Shown here: positions 1 through 14,109 of the stretch, piece after piece
Numbering within the stretch: the first letter of the stretch is position 1
Layout of the letters: each line of letters starts with the position of its first letter
NCBI GenBank assembly: GCA_947179485.1
Contig: OX359246.1
Span: forward strand, 29,698,001-29,762,000
Source of the DNA: Allacma fusca
Lineage: Eukaryota; Arthropoda; Collembola; Symphypleona; Sminthuridae
Length of the DNA: 64,000 nt
Direction of reading: 5' to 3'
Notes under the pieces: generated by a model
Told to the model about the DNA's origin: nothing
What the model saw: the letters and a program-made list of their open reading frames with translations, nothing else
The model's database searches: none
Translations under genes and position numbers: made by a program

Positions 1-3000
1 CAAATAAAGAGCTGTCAGTGACGGAGCCCAAACAAACAACCATGTCCTTTGTATATAAAGGGACTCAATTCTATGTATTCCTCTGACTCTATAAAAGCAA
101 GTACATATGTAAATACATATACCTTCGCAAGCACTAGAATACTACTACTACATACTATTACTAACAATAATGGATGATTACAGGAAAGCAATTTATAAAT
201 CACAGCTCAACATAATTACGTGACTAGTCTGATTACAACTACCAAGTAACAATTAGAATTTCAAGTGAGTCGAATTTATTGAATTTTGTTCAGAAAAATA
301 CGCTTTTAGCTCCATAGGACGAAAATGTCAATTCCCCTGAACAATAGTGGTAGAGAAGGCTCTCGTGACCTTGATGAGTTGTAAAAATCATGATGAGTAA
401 AATTCCCAATCTATTTATCCCCAATAAATAATTTTACACGTATGACAACTTCCTTCTCTTCCAAAAATACAAGTTGTATTTTCCTAAAATTCCCCAACAA
501 TTCACTTGACTATATAGGTGCGATTTTCCTTGATGCAAAAGTAGTATGTTCACCTGTCCAGATGAGTTAGTTCAAACTGGTTTTTGGGTATGTTGTAGGT
601 ATATATATATTTTATTGGCTTATTTCCCTGAGGAAGTTTTTTCCAGAGGAGACCTTTGACTTGCAAATGACGTGACAGTGTGGGACCCCACCGTGACAAT
701 GACACAATAAACAAGATAATTGTCGTATTTTAAATACTAGACTCTGCACGTGTGTGCTGTGCTACCAGACAGGATTTTAAATGAGTTTAATTTTAAAACT
801 CTTCAAAAATCCCTTAGCGAGCAAGTTCAAGGGGGGATCACAGAAAAGAATGTGGAGTCATTCCAGTAGATATATAATACACACGTGTATATGTTATGAG
901 TATATAAACAGAATCCTGGAAACGTCAATGAGAAGGAAAGACTCAATGAGTAGGGAGAAGGGAATAGAATGAAAGCCGGATTTTCCCATAAAATTATCCA
1001 ATTTATCTGTAATCGGAATTAACTTTTACAGTCTCCTCTTTATATATATATGGGATTTTTTTATGTAAGGAATACATTGAGAGTCCCATGGACTGGGGCA
1101 ATGTGCATATATGCTTGTGAGTCCCTCCAATACTGTATGATTCATAATCATGTGTGTGTGTGTTTTCCTATGGGATATTTTATAACACCTGGGGAGAGTG
1201 TGACAGGGACTAGTGTTTTGCTGGGCTGTAAAAATATTATTAAAAAAATGATGAGGCAGTAAAAATGCTCAAGATACGCTTTGATTTCTATCATTTTCTC
1301 CAGGAATGAACATTAAAAAATTAGCATGTATTTTATTACTGTGGATGATCATCCACGTGAAGAGTCTCTGTCGGAGATGGGGATATTATATAAAAGTAAG
1401 GTCACTTTGTGTTTTTAATGCTGGGATCTTTGAATAATGAGTCCGATGGGAATTCCGCTTGTGTAACAAATTTGTTTACATGTATTTTTTTTATGGATTG
1501 ACTCTATTCCCCCTTCAGTCATGGAGAGCTAGCATGATCACTCATGAGGCAAAACCCTGGTCCTATGTATTTAAATGCACGAATGCAATCCTAATTGACA
1601 TTTGCTTTGTTGTGGAGAAAATCAAGTCATTATGTTCGCATTATTAGAGATTTGGTTACGGATTTTTTTTTTTGAGGTAACCAGACATATTGTATGTGGT
1701 TTTGGAGTCATCAGTACTTACACCAGAATAATTCTCAAGTTCCCACACACGCTCATGTTTTTTCTGATTGATTCTGAGAGAAACTTTACCCCTGACCAGG
1801 CCTCTGTGATAGGTTGGAATCAACTGTCGGGGTTTATCAAAGCCATGGTCTATTCGAGATTTTTTTTTTATTCTCTGCCCCTGCATTCTATAGATAATTG
1901 TTACCCACGGTTTGCTGAGGGGACACATGGTTGGGCAAATATCCTGTCATGAGTCACAATCTGGATTAACGTCAGAGTCAGGATAGTAACATGACCTTAA
2001 TAACGTGACGTCAATTTGGGGTTCACTCTGTAAAAACTAATCGTAAGCTAACAATGGGAAGTTACAGTCGTTTACTTTAATTTCCTGAAAACATCCTACA
2101 ATGATGGATGTTGAAGAATTATCTTCCTATTGAATAACATGTTTTCCTTGGGATTTGTAAATTTTGGAAAAATTTGTTTTTAGGGGTCTATGACATTTGT
2201 TTTAAATGATTTTTAAGGATTATTTTCATAGGCATGCGTATGTATGTTCACGCAAGGCTTAATCAAGGTTCGAACAAGTAGCTTTCCAGGACGGTGTCAA
2301 TAACGCTTTGTATTTAGGGAGGTCACTGGCTTGAATCCTTGTATGAAATTATTAGGTACGGGACAGTACAATTGAAAGTTTGGAGCTGAATAGGTTCAAA
2401 AAAGTACTGAATAGGTAGAAAATTCGGGCAATAATTTATTTGTCATTTAAACAATTAGCTTTGTTAAAAGCTTAGCTGACGAGTATAGGTCCTGCTTTCG
2501 AAATTGAAAGTTTCATTGATTTTTCTATATAGTGAAGAATCTTTGACCTGTAGGGGAAGTATTGTGAAATGTACTTATTGAAATTCTATTTATGGACTGG
2601 AATTTTCTAGGAATATACCAGATACAGATAATTAATGGTAACAGTATTTATTGTATATGGTAGGGGATATAGAGGCTATATGAAAGGAAAGTCCGCGTTG
2701 CAAAGCATATGTTGTCCTAGTTCACATAAGAAAATTAATCCGTCCTTTAAAGTACGTATTTGTATGTACATAAGCGCTAGTGGTTCAGAATCCTGAAACC
2801 TCTTTCACTAGCTAGTGTAACATTGGAGGGAATACAATTTACATAAGTATTTAATCGCCATAGTTTGTACAAAATTACGGTCACTTTTTTAAAATAGTCT
2901 CATTAATTGTGAGTTCCATATTTGGGGTCTCACAATTGTGGGAGACAAAATGGGAATATTTTCAGGGCTTTTTGTCAATTTTGCATTCCTATCCAAAGTT

Positions 3001-6000
3001 AGCCCAATAACAATTTGCTCTTTATTTTCAACCGTCATGGGTGCAATTATCAAAGAAAGAGCGTAACAAATAGCTCTTCGGAAACTGCATCAAATTTTTT
3101 ATGAACAACGTCAAAATCATTTGTGTTCAAATATTTTGAAATGGTAATAAAAATCCGGAATGAAAATCCTTCCAAATTCCTATTTTGCTTTACATCTCTG
3201 TCACCTGCGTTCCTAAATATTGACCTAGGTCAATAAATTCTAGAAAATTTCGATTGCAAACAAATTGTTTGGCATTCCAATAATTTAAGGTACATTCCCT
3301 TAAAGGGAGGGGGAGGGACGGCAAACGTTTTGAGACACATTGCTGTATTTGTACAAGATCCAAAAACCAACCCACAGTACATTCAATCTAAATCTTTGGA
3401 GTAGACTGTAGTATAGAGTCCAGTAATAAATAATTGCATGCATTAAGTAATTTTACATAAGACACTATTAATTATAAACGACCCTTAAAAATCCCTTTTT
3501 GCCCATCTCTGCAATGAGACTACAAAAAAATTCTCAGTCTCCTACAAAAAAAAAAGACATTGCAAAATGCTAGTCCATAGTCCAGAGGAAAGTAAATAAT
3601 AAAAATTTTAAAAAGTATTGATATTTTAATAAATACATAACAATTCTAAGAAATAGCACTTAGAAGAGACAAAGGCCAGCTTGATGATGATGATGATGAG
3701 TGACGGGTGGGGAAAAAAACAAAATGAGTTGGCAATAGTTATAAATGATCTTCGGATCATTACAACAATAATTCACGTCTTAGAAACATTATGTGTAAGG
3801 TTTTCCTTACCTGATGATTAATGTGCTGGTTGATTTGCAAAGGTTGATGGATGAGGCAGGCAAAATGTGAGACAAATCACAAGTCAAAGAAATTAGCACT
3901 TGTCCAGTCTGGAGCTGGGATACCAACTAAAGGTATCTACCTAATGGCTCCCAGGTGATCGTGATCCTCCTGCAATGATGAGGAGCTCCAAAAAAAAGTG
4001 AGGTATAACTGGAGAGGCTGGGAACTAACTATAGAGGGGAACTCTTACAATTAGATGCATATTACAGTGTTCCATGAATTATTAACAGTTCAATTGTAAT
4101 AAAATGAGGTGACTCAAAAATGTTCCTCCTCACACAACTACAGCCATACGTACATATGTATACGTACATGTTACATCTGTGTATACTTGTGTGTGTGTGG
4201 CTCCATACATATCCCATAATGTGCCTCATGTATAGGCAAAAAATAGAAACAAGTAACAATCATAACAATAATGTCAACACTCATATCATCATCATCTGCT
4301 TTAAATGCATTACAAAACCAAAAATTACATCTCATTTGAATGGGAAATTGATTGTGTGTTCCTTCATTGAAAATGTGTGCTTCACATTTTTTAACAGCCT
4401 TCCTCCTCCATACGTATATTTATACAAAGTCTGAGAGATACTTAAATGCTAAATTTTTCCCATTCATTTACAGACAACACACTCTTCACTCCTACTCTTA
4501 TTTATTGTTCGAGATTTCTGTTTTGTTGCTCATATCTGTTTTTTTAAACGTTCCAAAAGATACTTGTATTTTTCATATGCCTGCTCTTATCGTAGTTAAT
4601 TCGATCCCGGGATGTGGTTTCCATCATGGGGGCACTGGGAACTTCCACATTTGTAAAAAAAATCCTGTAGTCTCTAAATTGTCATCCTTACATATGTAGA
4701 TGCATATGTACGTACATAAAGTCACGTTGAAAATACTGGGAAGGAAGAGAGAAATTATGGAGGCAATCGTGACAAATGAAACTTGAGTGAAAGTCTGGAA
4801 TGAACCTTGGATACGTAAATATAACCTTTTTTTTACACATGTATGCTGTACATATATGTATATACATGCATATGTACCTTATCCTCTAATGTATTGCCTC
4901 ACCTAACATATGTATGTACATATGCTGCTCCGTACGTCACGGAAAGTCAAATGGTGTCTGTTCCAAGAGTATCAAAATTTTTTATCTCCTTAGTTTCACT
5001 TAATAATCCAAGCATTGACATTTAGCGTTCAAAACAGTCTCCTATCAGGTTTCCCATAGCAAAAATATTATTGTAGAATTATATATATTGTTTTAATGTA
5101 TGAAGCTATTATCTCAGAATTAGCATGGAAAAATTCTTTGAAATCTCTCGCACACGCCAGTCAAGTATAATTATTATTGGGATGATGGGATTGGGAGGAG
5201 AGTCCCTTATAAATGTTTACACAATTGCTTCAGTTCCCATAAATTAATTAACACGTGGAGTTATGTACAGTGGCTTAGGCCACACAGGGTATTATGGGCC
5301 TGTAAAATTCAGCGCTTTGACTAAACTTGTCATTCCTATGATTTAATGGTAGCTGCGGTTGTATATCTATATAGGGATGCAATGTACTGCTCATAGGCAG
5401 GGTTGTTTAAAATAGGCGTTACTCATTCTAGGTTTTTTTTCTCACTCTATTATGTCCTTAGATATGTATACATTGCTCCTTTATAGAGTTAATTGTTTAA
5501 AGGATTATGCTCAATTGCAGCAATACTACTGCGTTCAATAATTATTTATACAAAAAAAAGAAGAGCAATAACTATAATAATTATTAAGCTCTAGTTTACA
5601 TATTTGCATTATAGATAAGTGACACTCAATTACGCATGCACATTTGGGCTGATGTTTACACTTGATTGGGGAGGGGGCAAACGGTAAAGTATATTTTTTT
5701 TGGTCTCTTCCAAGATGAACTGGTGCATGGTTGAGGTAGGGATTTTAAGCGCATGGAACTGTTACGAACAGAAAAGGAGTCAATAATATCTACTTTTTCT
5801 ATAATTAGACCATATATTGAACTGTACATACAGCCCTATGTAATGTAATGTACATAGACTTTATGGAGGTCACGGTATTTTTTACAATTTTACAGCCCCG
5901 TCACAATCAGGGATTTTAATAGAATTGTTCGTCTGGACAAGACAGTTGTAAAATATTTTCCTGCTCTTTATTAATAGCAGATAATGTCAAATACGTACTA

Positions 6001-9000
6001 TTGTAGTTGTCTCGGACTGGACTGCGAATAGGGAAGACAGAGCAGACAGTAATAATATTTCGTATAATTTTATTACGTCAATCTACTCGTACTGTAATAA
6101 TAGTTGAATTTGTGCTGATGCAAGTGTCAACTTCACTCAAGTGTATTTATGGAAGGGAATGATAATTATTATTAAAAATTAAAATTTAATGTGCTAAGAG
6201 AAAATTTATTAATGAATTTAACCGTGAGTGCTAAAATTAAAACTGATGTCCTGCTAAGAAATTAGAACGTTTCTGTATATATGTACATAGGTAGACCCCA
6301 TGATTATATTCTACTATAGACACGGAGAGAGAGAGAGAGATTCTTTTGCTTGTATTTGGTTTATTTATATTTTCAAGGGTAAAGGAAATCCTTTATGCAA
6401 TGATTGACAAAATGCTAAGAGGGGATGGAGTAACAATGCTGTAGCTATAGACAATGGTCAGTTTTTAGAGTCCTTGTAGAAAGACAGACCAGGGAGGGTT
6501 CACTGTACTATATCGTCACTGAAGAGGCAAAATGGTCTAATTGTAAGTACAAATCCAAATACTCCCAACAATGAAATACTTTGTTACGTGTAGCAATTAA
6601 GCCTTTGAGACTATCTGTGCAATACAGATAATCTGCCTCGTAAATAAATAATGAAGTATCAATGGGTCCTGATTTAAAGACTAATTTTGTAATTGACATT
6701 GCTCCCTCAAAATCCAGTTAGCATTCTCAAGTATAGTCTGGGATTACCCTCCACGTAAGAGATTTGTAAGTATGAATTACCTTCCCCTTAATGAGTGTAC
6801 CGTTCTGCAGTTTACGCAGAGATAATTTGAAACGTGTAATTACATCGGTGTATCCGAGTCATGTATAATGTAACAGATATAATTATCTCCTTAGTGAGCA
6901 CAAGGATAAGGTGTACAGTTGAGTCTGCTTGTAAAGGCAGCCTTAAATGGAGCAAGATGCTACTCTTGGATTGCAGGGTGTATATTATAAGGAGACAATT
7001 TAACATTTTCTTGTTTGTGCCGATACTTGTATAGATAGAAGGCTTGGGGGTCTGTAATAGTACGAGATCACTATATGTTTTAAAAATTGCCTTGAGGAGA
7101 ACTGTTGCATTTGGGTTTCCTTTATCTTTACTGTGAGATTGGAGTGTGAGGAGTTGGAAGAAACTTTAATGAGAGTTGTGCATCCATGTCTATGTTTGTC
7201 TAGGTTTACGGGTGCTCCTACACAGACATATGTAATTTATAATTAGATTATACATATAATTATAGATACTCGATGTCACAATTATTCCCCTATCCAGCCC
7301 ATAGTAAAAGTATCAGGTAAAAAGGGAATACAGAATTTACCTTCCAGATTTTTTATGTATCTACTTTTGCATATTTTAAGGATTGCGTAATTAACAATTT
7401 CGTAACACTGCACTAAAAATTTTAATACTTGTTTTTCTGAGAAATTTATACATAAGGTTCAGAGTCACTACAGGAGCATCAGTGAAGACTGAAGACATTC
7501 TACGGTTGTCATTTCAGCATGCAAGATTTTAATCGTATAAGAAAATTTCAAATGCTAGACTTCCGTGAACATTAAACTTTATGAGGATTCAGCCCAGGTA
7601 CAATTTTGTGGTTAGTAGGGTTTAAAAATTTTATCTAATCGTATGCAGAGTAATCATAATCATTTCCTACCCCTCCCGCCCCCCCCCCCTAGTAAATTTT
7701 TGGAAGGTCTGGAAAAAAAGAGTTTGCTATCAAACCGAGAAAGTTAAAAATGTTATGAGTTATTCCCTTATGTGGGCTACGGATTGGGCGGGAAATAATC
7801 TTGGTCACCCTATGTTAAATTTTTGAAAATATCTTAAGACTTTTTGAGGGTTAAAATATCCATGAGATTTCTTTTTTATCAAAAACAATTGGGCGTCATA
7901 TATTAGCCTTTAGATATTTAGGTCATTAAAACAAAGTTAATAAAATACAACAAATAAAATTTTTAAAATATGAAATTGAATAAATCCTCTGCTACAATTA
8001 CCGGATGGGCGAGAGAAGGATACATCAATACTTTGTGTCACCATTTTAAGTGTGCTACAACGGTTGTGTCCATAAACTGTAGGAAAAAAAATTAACATTA
8101 ATTTGTTTCCGAAAAGTAATTAATTAAATTTTTGAACAATAGTTGTTTTCAAAAGTTATTTTGATTAACAACTTTTTATGTGTTTTTGAAGTTAACTGAG
8201 TCTGCGTATCCACATACATATGTACGTCACGTAGTATTTGCATATAATTATCCTCAAATAAACTTTAAACTGCTTTGTTTTTCCCGATGCTCGCGTACGT
8301 CTTTAAGCAGGCAATCATCTTTGAAAATCTTATCTGTACGTAAACACAATCACAAAAAGCTGGATTTCATAACCCATATAAGGTAAAACTGTCACGTCTG
8401 TATTATTTGCATTTTTTATGAAGCTTTTTTTGGGTAAACATTCGCAACGTATAATTAAGGCACGGAATTGTATTACTGATTTCCCATCACACCTCCTGTT
8501 GTTTTCCCATATAATCTGCTATCTTTTTCCCATTAGGAATGTAAACAACAAGTGCGATAAAAATAACTTAAAAATTCCACAATTTTAAAGGTTTTTGTAC
8601 ACACGCTTTCGATTGGTATGCAAGCTGTCGTACTACAGAATTACAATTGCCGAAGAGTATGAAGTCTTTGGGTATAAAATATGTAATCTTAATATATTCC
8701 TTGTAATTAATCTGTGTTGATAAGCACATAACCATTTAAAATATTTTACCTTTTTTTGAAGTCACACCTTTTATCAAATTATTTTTAACCAGAATATTGA
8801 AAATTGACAATTCAATTGGACACATTGGAAATGGAACATAATATTTCTGGAAGTTTTTAATGAGAGTAAAAGTCACTCCGCCTGAGTTTAACAGAAACTC
8901 GTAGTACGTTTAAGAGCAGATCTATGACTGGAAAAATTGCACAAACATTACAGTAATTATTTAAATAAGCAAGGGAATAAGGCAAAGCAAATCGTGGATA

Positions 9001-9840
9001 GTAATGTTGCAGCAGCCATAAGCACAATCCAGTAACAATAATTATAAAAATAGTTACGAGGGAAGTGGAATAATACTTGCAATTGACGCAAGCAAGAAAA
9101 GGAGATCAATTCCCAATAAAGTCAATTAAGCAAAGAATAAATAATCTATAACGCCCGATACTGTGTGGTCTCGCTATGTGAGATCACCTTCTAAGAGCAT
9201 TTATGAGTACATGCACTCAAATTTTAGGGAGTTCTGAAATGAAGTGATTGCACGGCAATGTTTTCAAAGCATTGGTAAAAATAGCTCATTTTCATCTTGC
9301 TCTGCAAAAATTCTAAAGACTGCAGTCTTGCTCAAAGTTGTTTAAACAATGCGAGAGTTAATCTCTGGTTTGGTAGACAACAAATATTTCTGCGTGTACA
9401 AAATTTGATGTACTGTATCTATTTGGACTATTGTATAATTATTACAAGATTATTTCATGGCAGTCATTTAAATATCAGCGACAGTGGCAAGACATTGTGT
9501 ATAAGAATGTGAATTCAAATTCCGCAAAAACAATCCGACTTTTGTTTACGTCCATAACCCTCGTGACTTTAAAAATTGACAGGTCAATGAAGCAAATTTT
9601 TAAAAACTTTGCTTCATTTTCAAAACTTTTCATTCAAAACTTATTAAGAATTTGCTCCAATCTTATGCAATCAAATATTTTTTTTGTACTTTATTATGTA
9701 TAAGCTAGGGGGAGAGAATAAGGATAAAAAACACACTGTTTATGCATACAAGCATTGCAATGCAGTACATAATTTGCGAAATCCCACAGTATGAAAAATG
9801 TAACCATAAATCGACCGAATGATAAAAATGTGCGGAAGTT
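1..9840. other. AT-rich stretch without a recognisable gene
   Basis: I find no reading frame here with a recognisable domain, splice-compatible exons or a paralogue elsewhere in the window. The longest frames (for example 116 codons at 1602-1952 +, 104 codons at 4120-4434 +) are low-complexity, overlap frames on the other strand and are of chance length for this base composition. Visible low-complexity tracts are alternating ATGTAC/CATATG runs (about 4150-4220, 4690-4720, 4845-4925), (GAT)n at 3681-3699, (GA)n at 6325-6340 and a C-run at about 7676-7690. It could be an intron or flank of a gene lying to the left. A minus-strand AG...GTAAGG-bounded segment at about 3815-3975 could be an untranslated exon, but nothing else supports it. 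Confidence 0.5.
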
Positions 9841-9845
9841 ACTAA

Positions 9846-10410
9846 CTCTCAACCTGAGAAACATACTTCTGTATAGGATGTAGAAGGAGCAGGGTGAGGT
9901 TCAAAGTTGAACTTGAAATCAGTTGGTTCCGGGTGATAGTCTGGAAGATTTGATTGACCTTGATAGTACACTATGAAGTCCAAGGCTTCCCATCAAAATG
10001 TCAATAGGCTCGTGGCTCTTATATTGTACGTTGTTGCGATTACTGGAATGGGAGCAAAAAAAATAAACTTAAATCGCAATAAATGTAAAGATGTTTTCTC
10101 ATCCTTGTAATTTTACAACATCATAAACGACAGTACGTAAATATGCTAATTCAAAACAACTCACCCCCATGTTTCAAAGTAACTCTTTGATATCAGCAAA
10201 AATGCGCAGTGTACGAAATGTATATTACATACTGCTTTTGTGAGTATCCAGTGCTTAAAGAAAAGAGGGCAGATGCTCTGAATATTTTTGAAAATCCCAT
10301 TGTTATCAAGATTTTGTTTACAATTTTATGTATCATTGTACCTGATGTTCATTTGGCCTGTAAGAATTATTAACGCGGAACCCTCCGGTGAATCTGTTCA
10401 TAAACAATAA
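9846..10410 (-). other. Possible exon remnants of an unidentified minus-strand gene
   Basis: Two short stretches have coding-like composition on the minus strand. A 52-nt segment (about 10341-10393) is bounded by a good acceptor (pyrimidine-rich, ending ACAG) and a GT. A second segment (about 9846-10040) follows an acceptor ending TTCCAG. In one frame the first segment joins the second in phase. Another frame of the second segment, at about 9846-9985, reads as a proline- and aromatic-rich tail containing PDYHPEPTDFKFNFEPHP and then a stop. The two readings conflict, so at best one is real. No family is recognised and chance is a fair alternative. Confidence 0.15.
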
Positions 10411-11727
10411 AATGTAATTATGTAAATACAGGATTTACGACCTGACTTTGTAGCTTTAATCGTCCATCAGGAGCGTTCGAATGTGAAGTGTGTTATGTTC
10501 AGTTCAGTTAAATATCATAGTAGATCATGATCAGATTTTTCAACTACAGATAAAATATGCTGGAAAAAGTTACCTTAAAAATAAAGCAAACTCAATGAAA
10601 ATGAGTTGTTTTGCCGCCGTTATAAACCCATAAAAAAAGAGTGTATTTAATAATTTATGACTTACAATTTGCAAAAATTCAAACACATTCAACCACACGC
10701 CGGACAAATAACAGAATTAAGCTTCTCTCTTCCATGTTAACTACAAATTCCGTTGGAAATACGAAGACCCAAGGTAAAGGAGGGAAAAAATTCTGAATAG
10801 ATACAAGTAACTCTCGCTCTCAAACTTGTGCTAAAGAGCGTCAATAAATTTGAGGGGAAATTCTGAATTTAAAAAAAAATGTCACTCGCAACAAAAGCTT
10901 TTACTTAATACCTTGCTTCACATTTTTAAATGCGCTGGATTTCCATTTTCCTTCTCTACATTTTTTAAGCATAATTTCTCCAAGATTCCTCCCTATGTCG
11001 TCCTTGTAACTGTTTATGTGACTGTCACCACTTTATAACAGGTGACGAATACCAAGCACAATCAAATATGCATTACCCGTATCGCTATGCTACAAGGACA
11101 ATATGATGGAAACATCTTGCGTTTTCTGTATAGAATGAGATCTGTAACTCATCTTGACTGAGATTAGGGGTACAATGTATAAGCAAACAAATTAAAAGAC
11201 ACAAATGTGCCTATCATTATATATTTGTATACTTTTAGACATTCTTTACAAAAGGTATGGTTCATAGAATCATTCATTTTTTCAAATTATTAAAAACCAT
11301 TATAGGACAATTATTTCTAAAAGGAGTGCGAAATCTCAGACGATTCCTCATGTGTAAAAAATATGACATTTCAGAGATTATTCTAACAATTTAGAAAATA
11401 AATCTATGGTTCTATTCTAGATCGTTTTGGATTCGAATAGTGGAGTCATTTTTGTTAATTTCTATATAAATGTTACAGATAAAAAACTTAAAATAAAAAT
11501 TTTGTAAATCGCGACATAATCCTACACACGTTGTGGAAATTAGTAACTGCGAAATCAATTGATATTTATTGCCTTAACATGTTTTTCAAATATCCGGATG
11601 CATTTTGACATATTTCGAAGGAAGGTTGTTCTGGATTTATTTAAAAAGTTTTGTGTTTACAGTAAGCACAAAATTAGTCTGAGTTTTCCAAATGTCATTG
11701 AAAGAATAACCCCGCCCCCCGTTATCC

Positions 11728-13858
11728 CTAGGTTTGCAGTATGATCATTGAAATCGTGAGGATATTTTTCACAAGCTAAAAATCAACAAATGTTAACATA
11801 TCTGTGCTATATAAAGTCGCAAGCATAAGATTAAAAGTGTCTGTGCTGATATGAATTTGTGATTAAGGAAAATTACTATGCCACACGCTGCCGGTGTAAT
11901 TTGCAAAAATCGACCGCAAGAGTTACCGTGAACTCCATTATGAATGTCCTCCAAAATAATACGAAGTTTATAAATTGGCATATCCAGGAGCAGATGACCT
12001 CTCAAAAGTTTCGTTAACTTCTTACACTTTAACATAAAATAAAATCCTTGTAATTACTTCAGTATATTTTTAAATTACAAGGCAAAAACTTACTACGTTC
12101 TAAATTCTTGTATTCCGAGCCATTAAGTATAAAGATTTCAAAATATGATCTGAGAATAGATGATACGTTGATAGCGAAGATAAAAAATTTATCCGCCTGT
12201 TAAAAGTGTGCAAGAAAATACGAAGAGTATTTACCGAAATACATATATCAGCTGGAATTTTGAAGACCACAATCAAATCGAATATGAACAGTAAGATGGA
12301 AAATCTCAAGAAAAAATCCACATCCTGCCCAGTAAGCCCAAGAGAGTCGATGCAATGTCGAATATAGAGGGAGTAGAAAGTCATGGAACCCACGTAGAGC
12401 ACAAACGTCCACCAGGAAATGTATACGTTTTTTATCCGCTGCACTTCTTTGTAGCTTTCGTACAACTTCAAAAACTGTAGATAAAAAAAATTAAAATATC
12501 CCGAGTATGTAAATGGAATTTGTCGCATATAAAGAACCCATATATAACGTCCACAGGACTTACGGCTCTACCAAGAAGTACAGTAAAACCAGCAAAGCGT
12601 ACAAACAATCTTAAAGATTAATTACCTCGTCAGAACTCAGTTCCTTTCCTTCAGCATTAAGGAGGGCTAGAAACTCTTGAGTAAGGACGTAAGAGATGGC
12701 AAAAATCGGCACCCCAATAATATCAGCAATTAAAAAGCACAGGACTGAGTAGAAGTGCAAAGCAATCACGTAAATCTGACCGACCAGCTTGAGTCCTCCG
12801 TGATTGATGACGCAATCCGGGAAGTATCTTGGTAAGGAGCTAGCACTATTTTCTAAAAGTTGAGTAAAATTTAAAAATGACGCTTCAAATTGTTGGAAAA
12901 AGTACCACGTCATAGCAGTCATGAGAGATGCGAGCCATAAGAAGTACATTATTATTTCCTGCAATAAAAATAATTTAACCAGACTCATTTAATCTGTAAT
13001 TATTTCTCAACCACAAAACAGTCAAATCTGTAAACATTTAATAAATCGTTGGATACTAATCATTGTGGCACCCCCAGTGTAAAATCTTCTCTGCATAATA
13101 ATGTTAATATAATAGATTTACGTAATTATTGACTGTATGGTTATGTAGCGCTAATTTGATTAACATATGATCTTATTAACACTTACGCCAAAGTAACCTC
13201 TTGTTTTCATTCCTCGCAAACAGTAGCTGTTTTGTAGCACCTGAGCGACATTGTTAACTGCAGATTTATTCCTCCAGTTGTAGTAGAACTGACAGATGGG
13301 AACTGAGCAGAAAGCAATTGTATTTGAAAATAGAATGTACGACAGAATATTTGACCCTGACTGTTGTACAGTAGTAGTGGCGTCCTTGATATCCAGGAAC
13401 AATTTCCAGACCAGATTTAATTGAAACAGGCATGTAAAGACCTATCAGATTTTTTTCATACAAAAAGTAATAGTAATTGATTCGATTGCACAGCATTTTA
13501 TAATATGTATAGGAAATAACAAAATACTTGGAAATATGCCATCGCTAGATGTTTTAACCTTTTTCATTCGGTTGCACTCTACGATTTCGTATTGTGTTGA
13601 CCCTGGGTTCCAACATAACTTAAATGTAGAGATAAATAATTTTGACATGAAATTTATCGTCAATGAAAATATAGTAATGAGTAAGTTCCCATTTGGAAAA
13701 AAATAGCTTTCGAGATGTCCGAGTGGTTTGATTAGAAACAACATTTCCAGTTTTCTAACAATTGAAAGTTTGTTCCACGAGCAAACCATAAGCGAAACTG
13801 CAGGTTTAAAAAATTCCTTTGATTTCCCCGTGCTGGCAATTTCGAATAATATGCACAT
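11728..13858 (-). CDS. GR-A: gustatory-receptor-like seven-transmembrane protein, 6 exons
   Basis: A predicted chemoreceptor of about 441 aa, encoded by exons 13559-13858, 13187-13441, 12626-12958, 12235-12474, 11877-12026 and 11728-11775. All introns are phase 0 and GT-AG (donors GTTAAA, GTAAGT, GTAATT, GTAAAT, GTAATT). Hydrophobic segments lie in exon 1, in exon 2 (ending in a FYYNW motif), at the start of exon 3, before its PRYFPD region, and in exon 4. The last exon reads LVKNILTISMIILQT-stop, where T-I-S-M-I-I-L-Q-T matches the GR TM7 pattern TYhhhhhQF. Exon 4 carries the array-wide motif DSLGLTGQDVD. Compared with the type I genes it lacks the extra linker between exons 2 and 3, like GR-B. 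The start is the first in-frame Met of exon 1 and is uncertain. Ligand unknown. GR family membership is inferred from motif and architecture. Confidence 0.72.
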
Positions 13859-14105
13859 GCAATCAAAGCTTAAGTATTTACAGGGTAATTGCAGTAGCTA
13901 TGAAAGGTTTAATAAATTTGATACATTATCCTAATCCGTGGTTACAAATGAAAGCAAACAAAAATATCAATTTCTTTAATTGTGAAAAGAAAGTATCAGG
14001 CATTAAATGTTTCGATATTGTTATTAATTTTATGTAAGCTACAAGGAACAAGGAAGCTTTTGTTTTAACTTTTGAGTCGTTACGAACCACGATTAAGAAT
14101 GAAGA
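13817..14105. repeat. GR-A 5' region, source of a second copy at 16.3 kb
   Basis: This stretch covers the start codon and upstream flank of GR-A and is matched, with about 80% identity by eye, at 16323-16626 in the same orientation. Inside it, at 14047-14095, sits an upstream motif (AAGGAAGCTTTTGTTTTAA followed by a TCGTTACGAACC-like tail) that recurs upstream of every type II gene copy. Confidence 0.7.
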
Positions 14106-14109
14106 GTAA

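Noticed and set aside
1602..1952. 116-codon plus-strand ORF
   Set aside because: Overlaps a 90-codon minus ORF, has homopolymer-driven FFFF runs, no domain and no paralogue; chance length.
4062..4700. Overlapping ORFs on both strands with Cys/Tyr/His-rich readings
   Set aside because: They come from alternating TACATATG-type low-complexity DNA.
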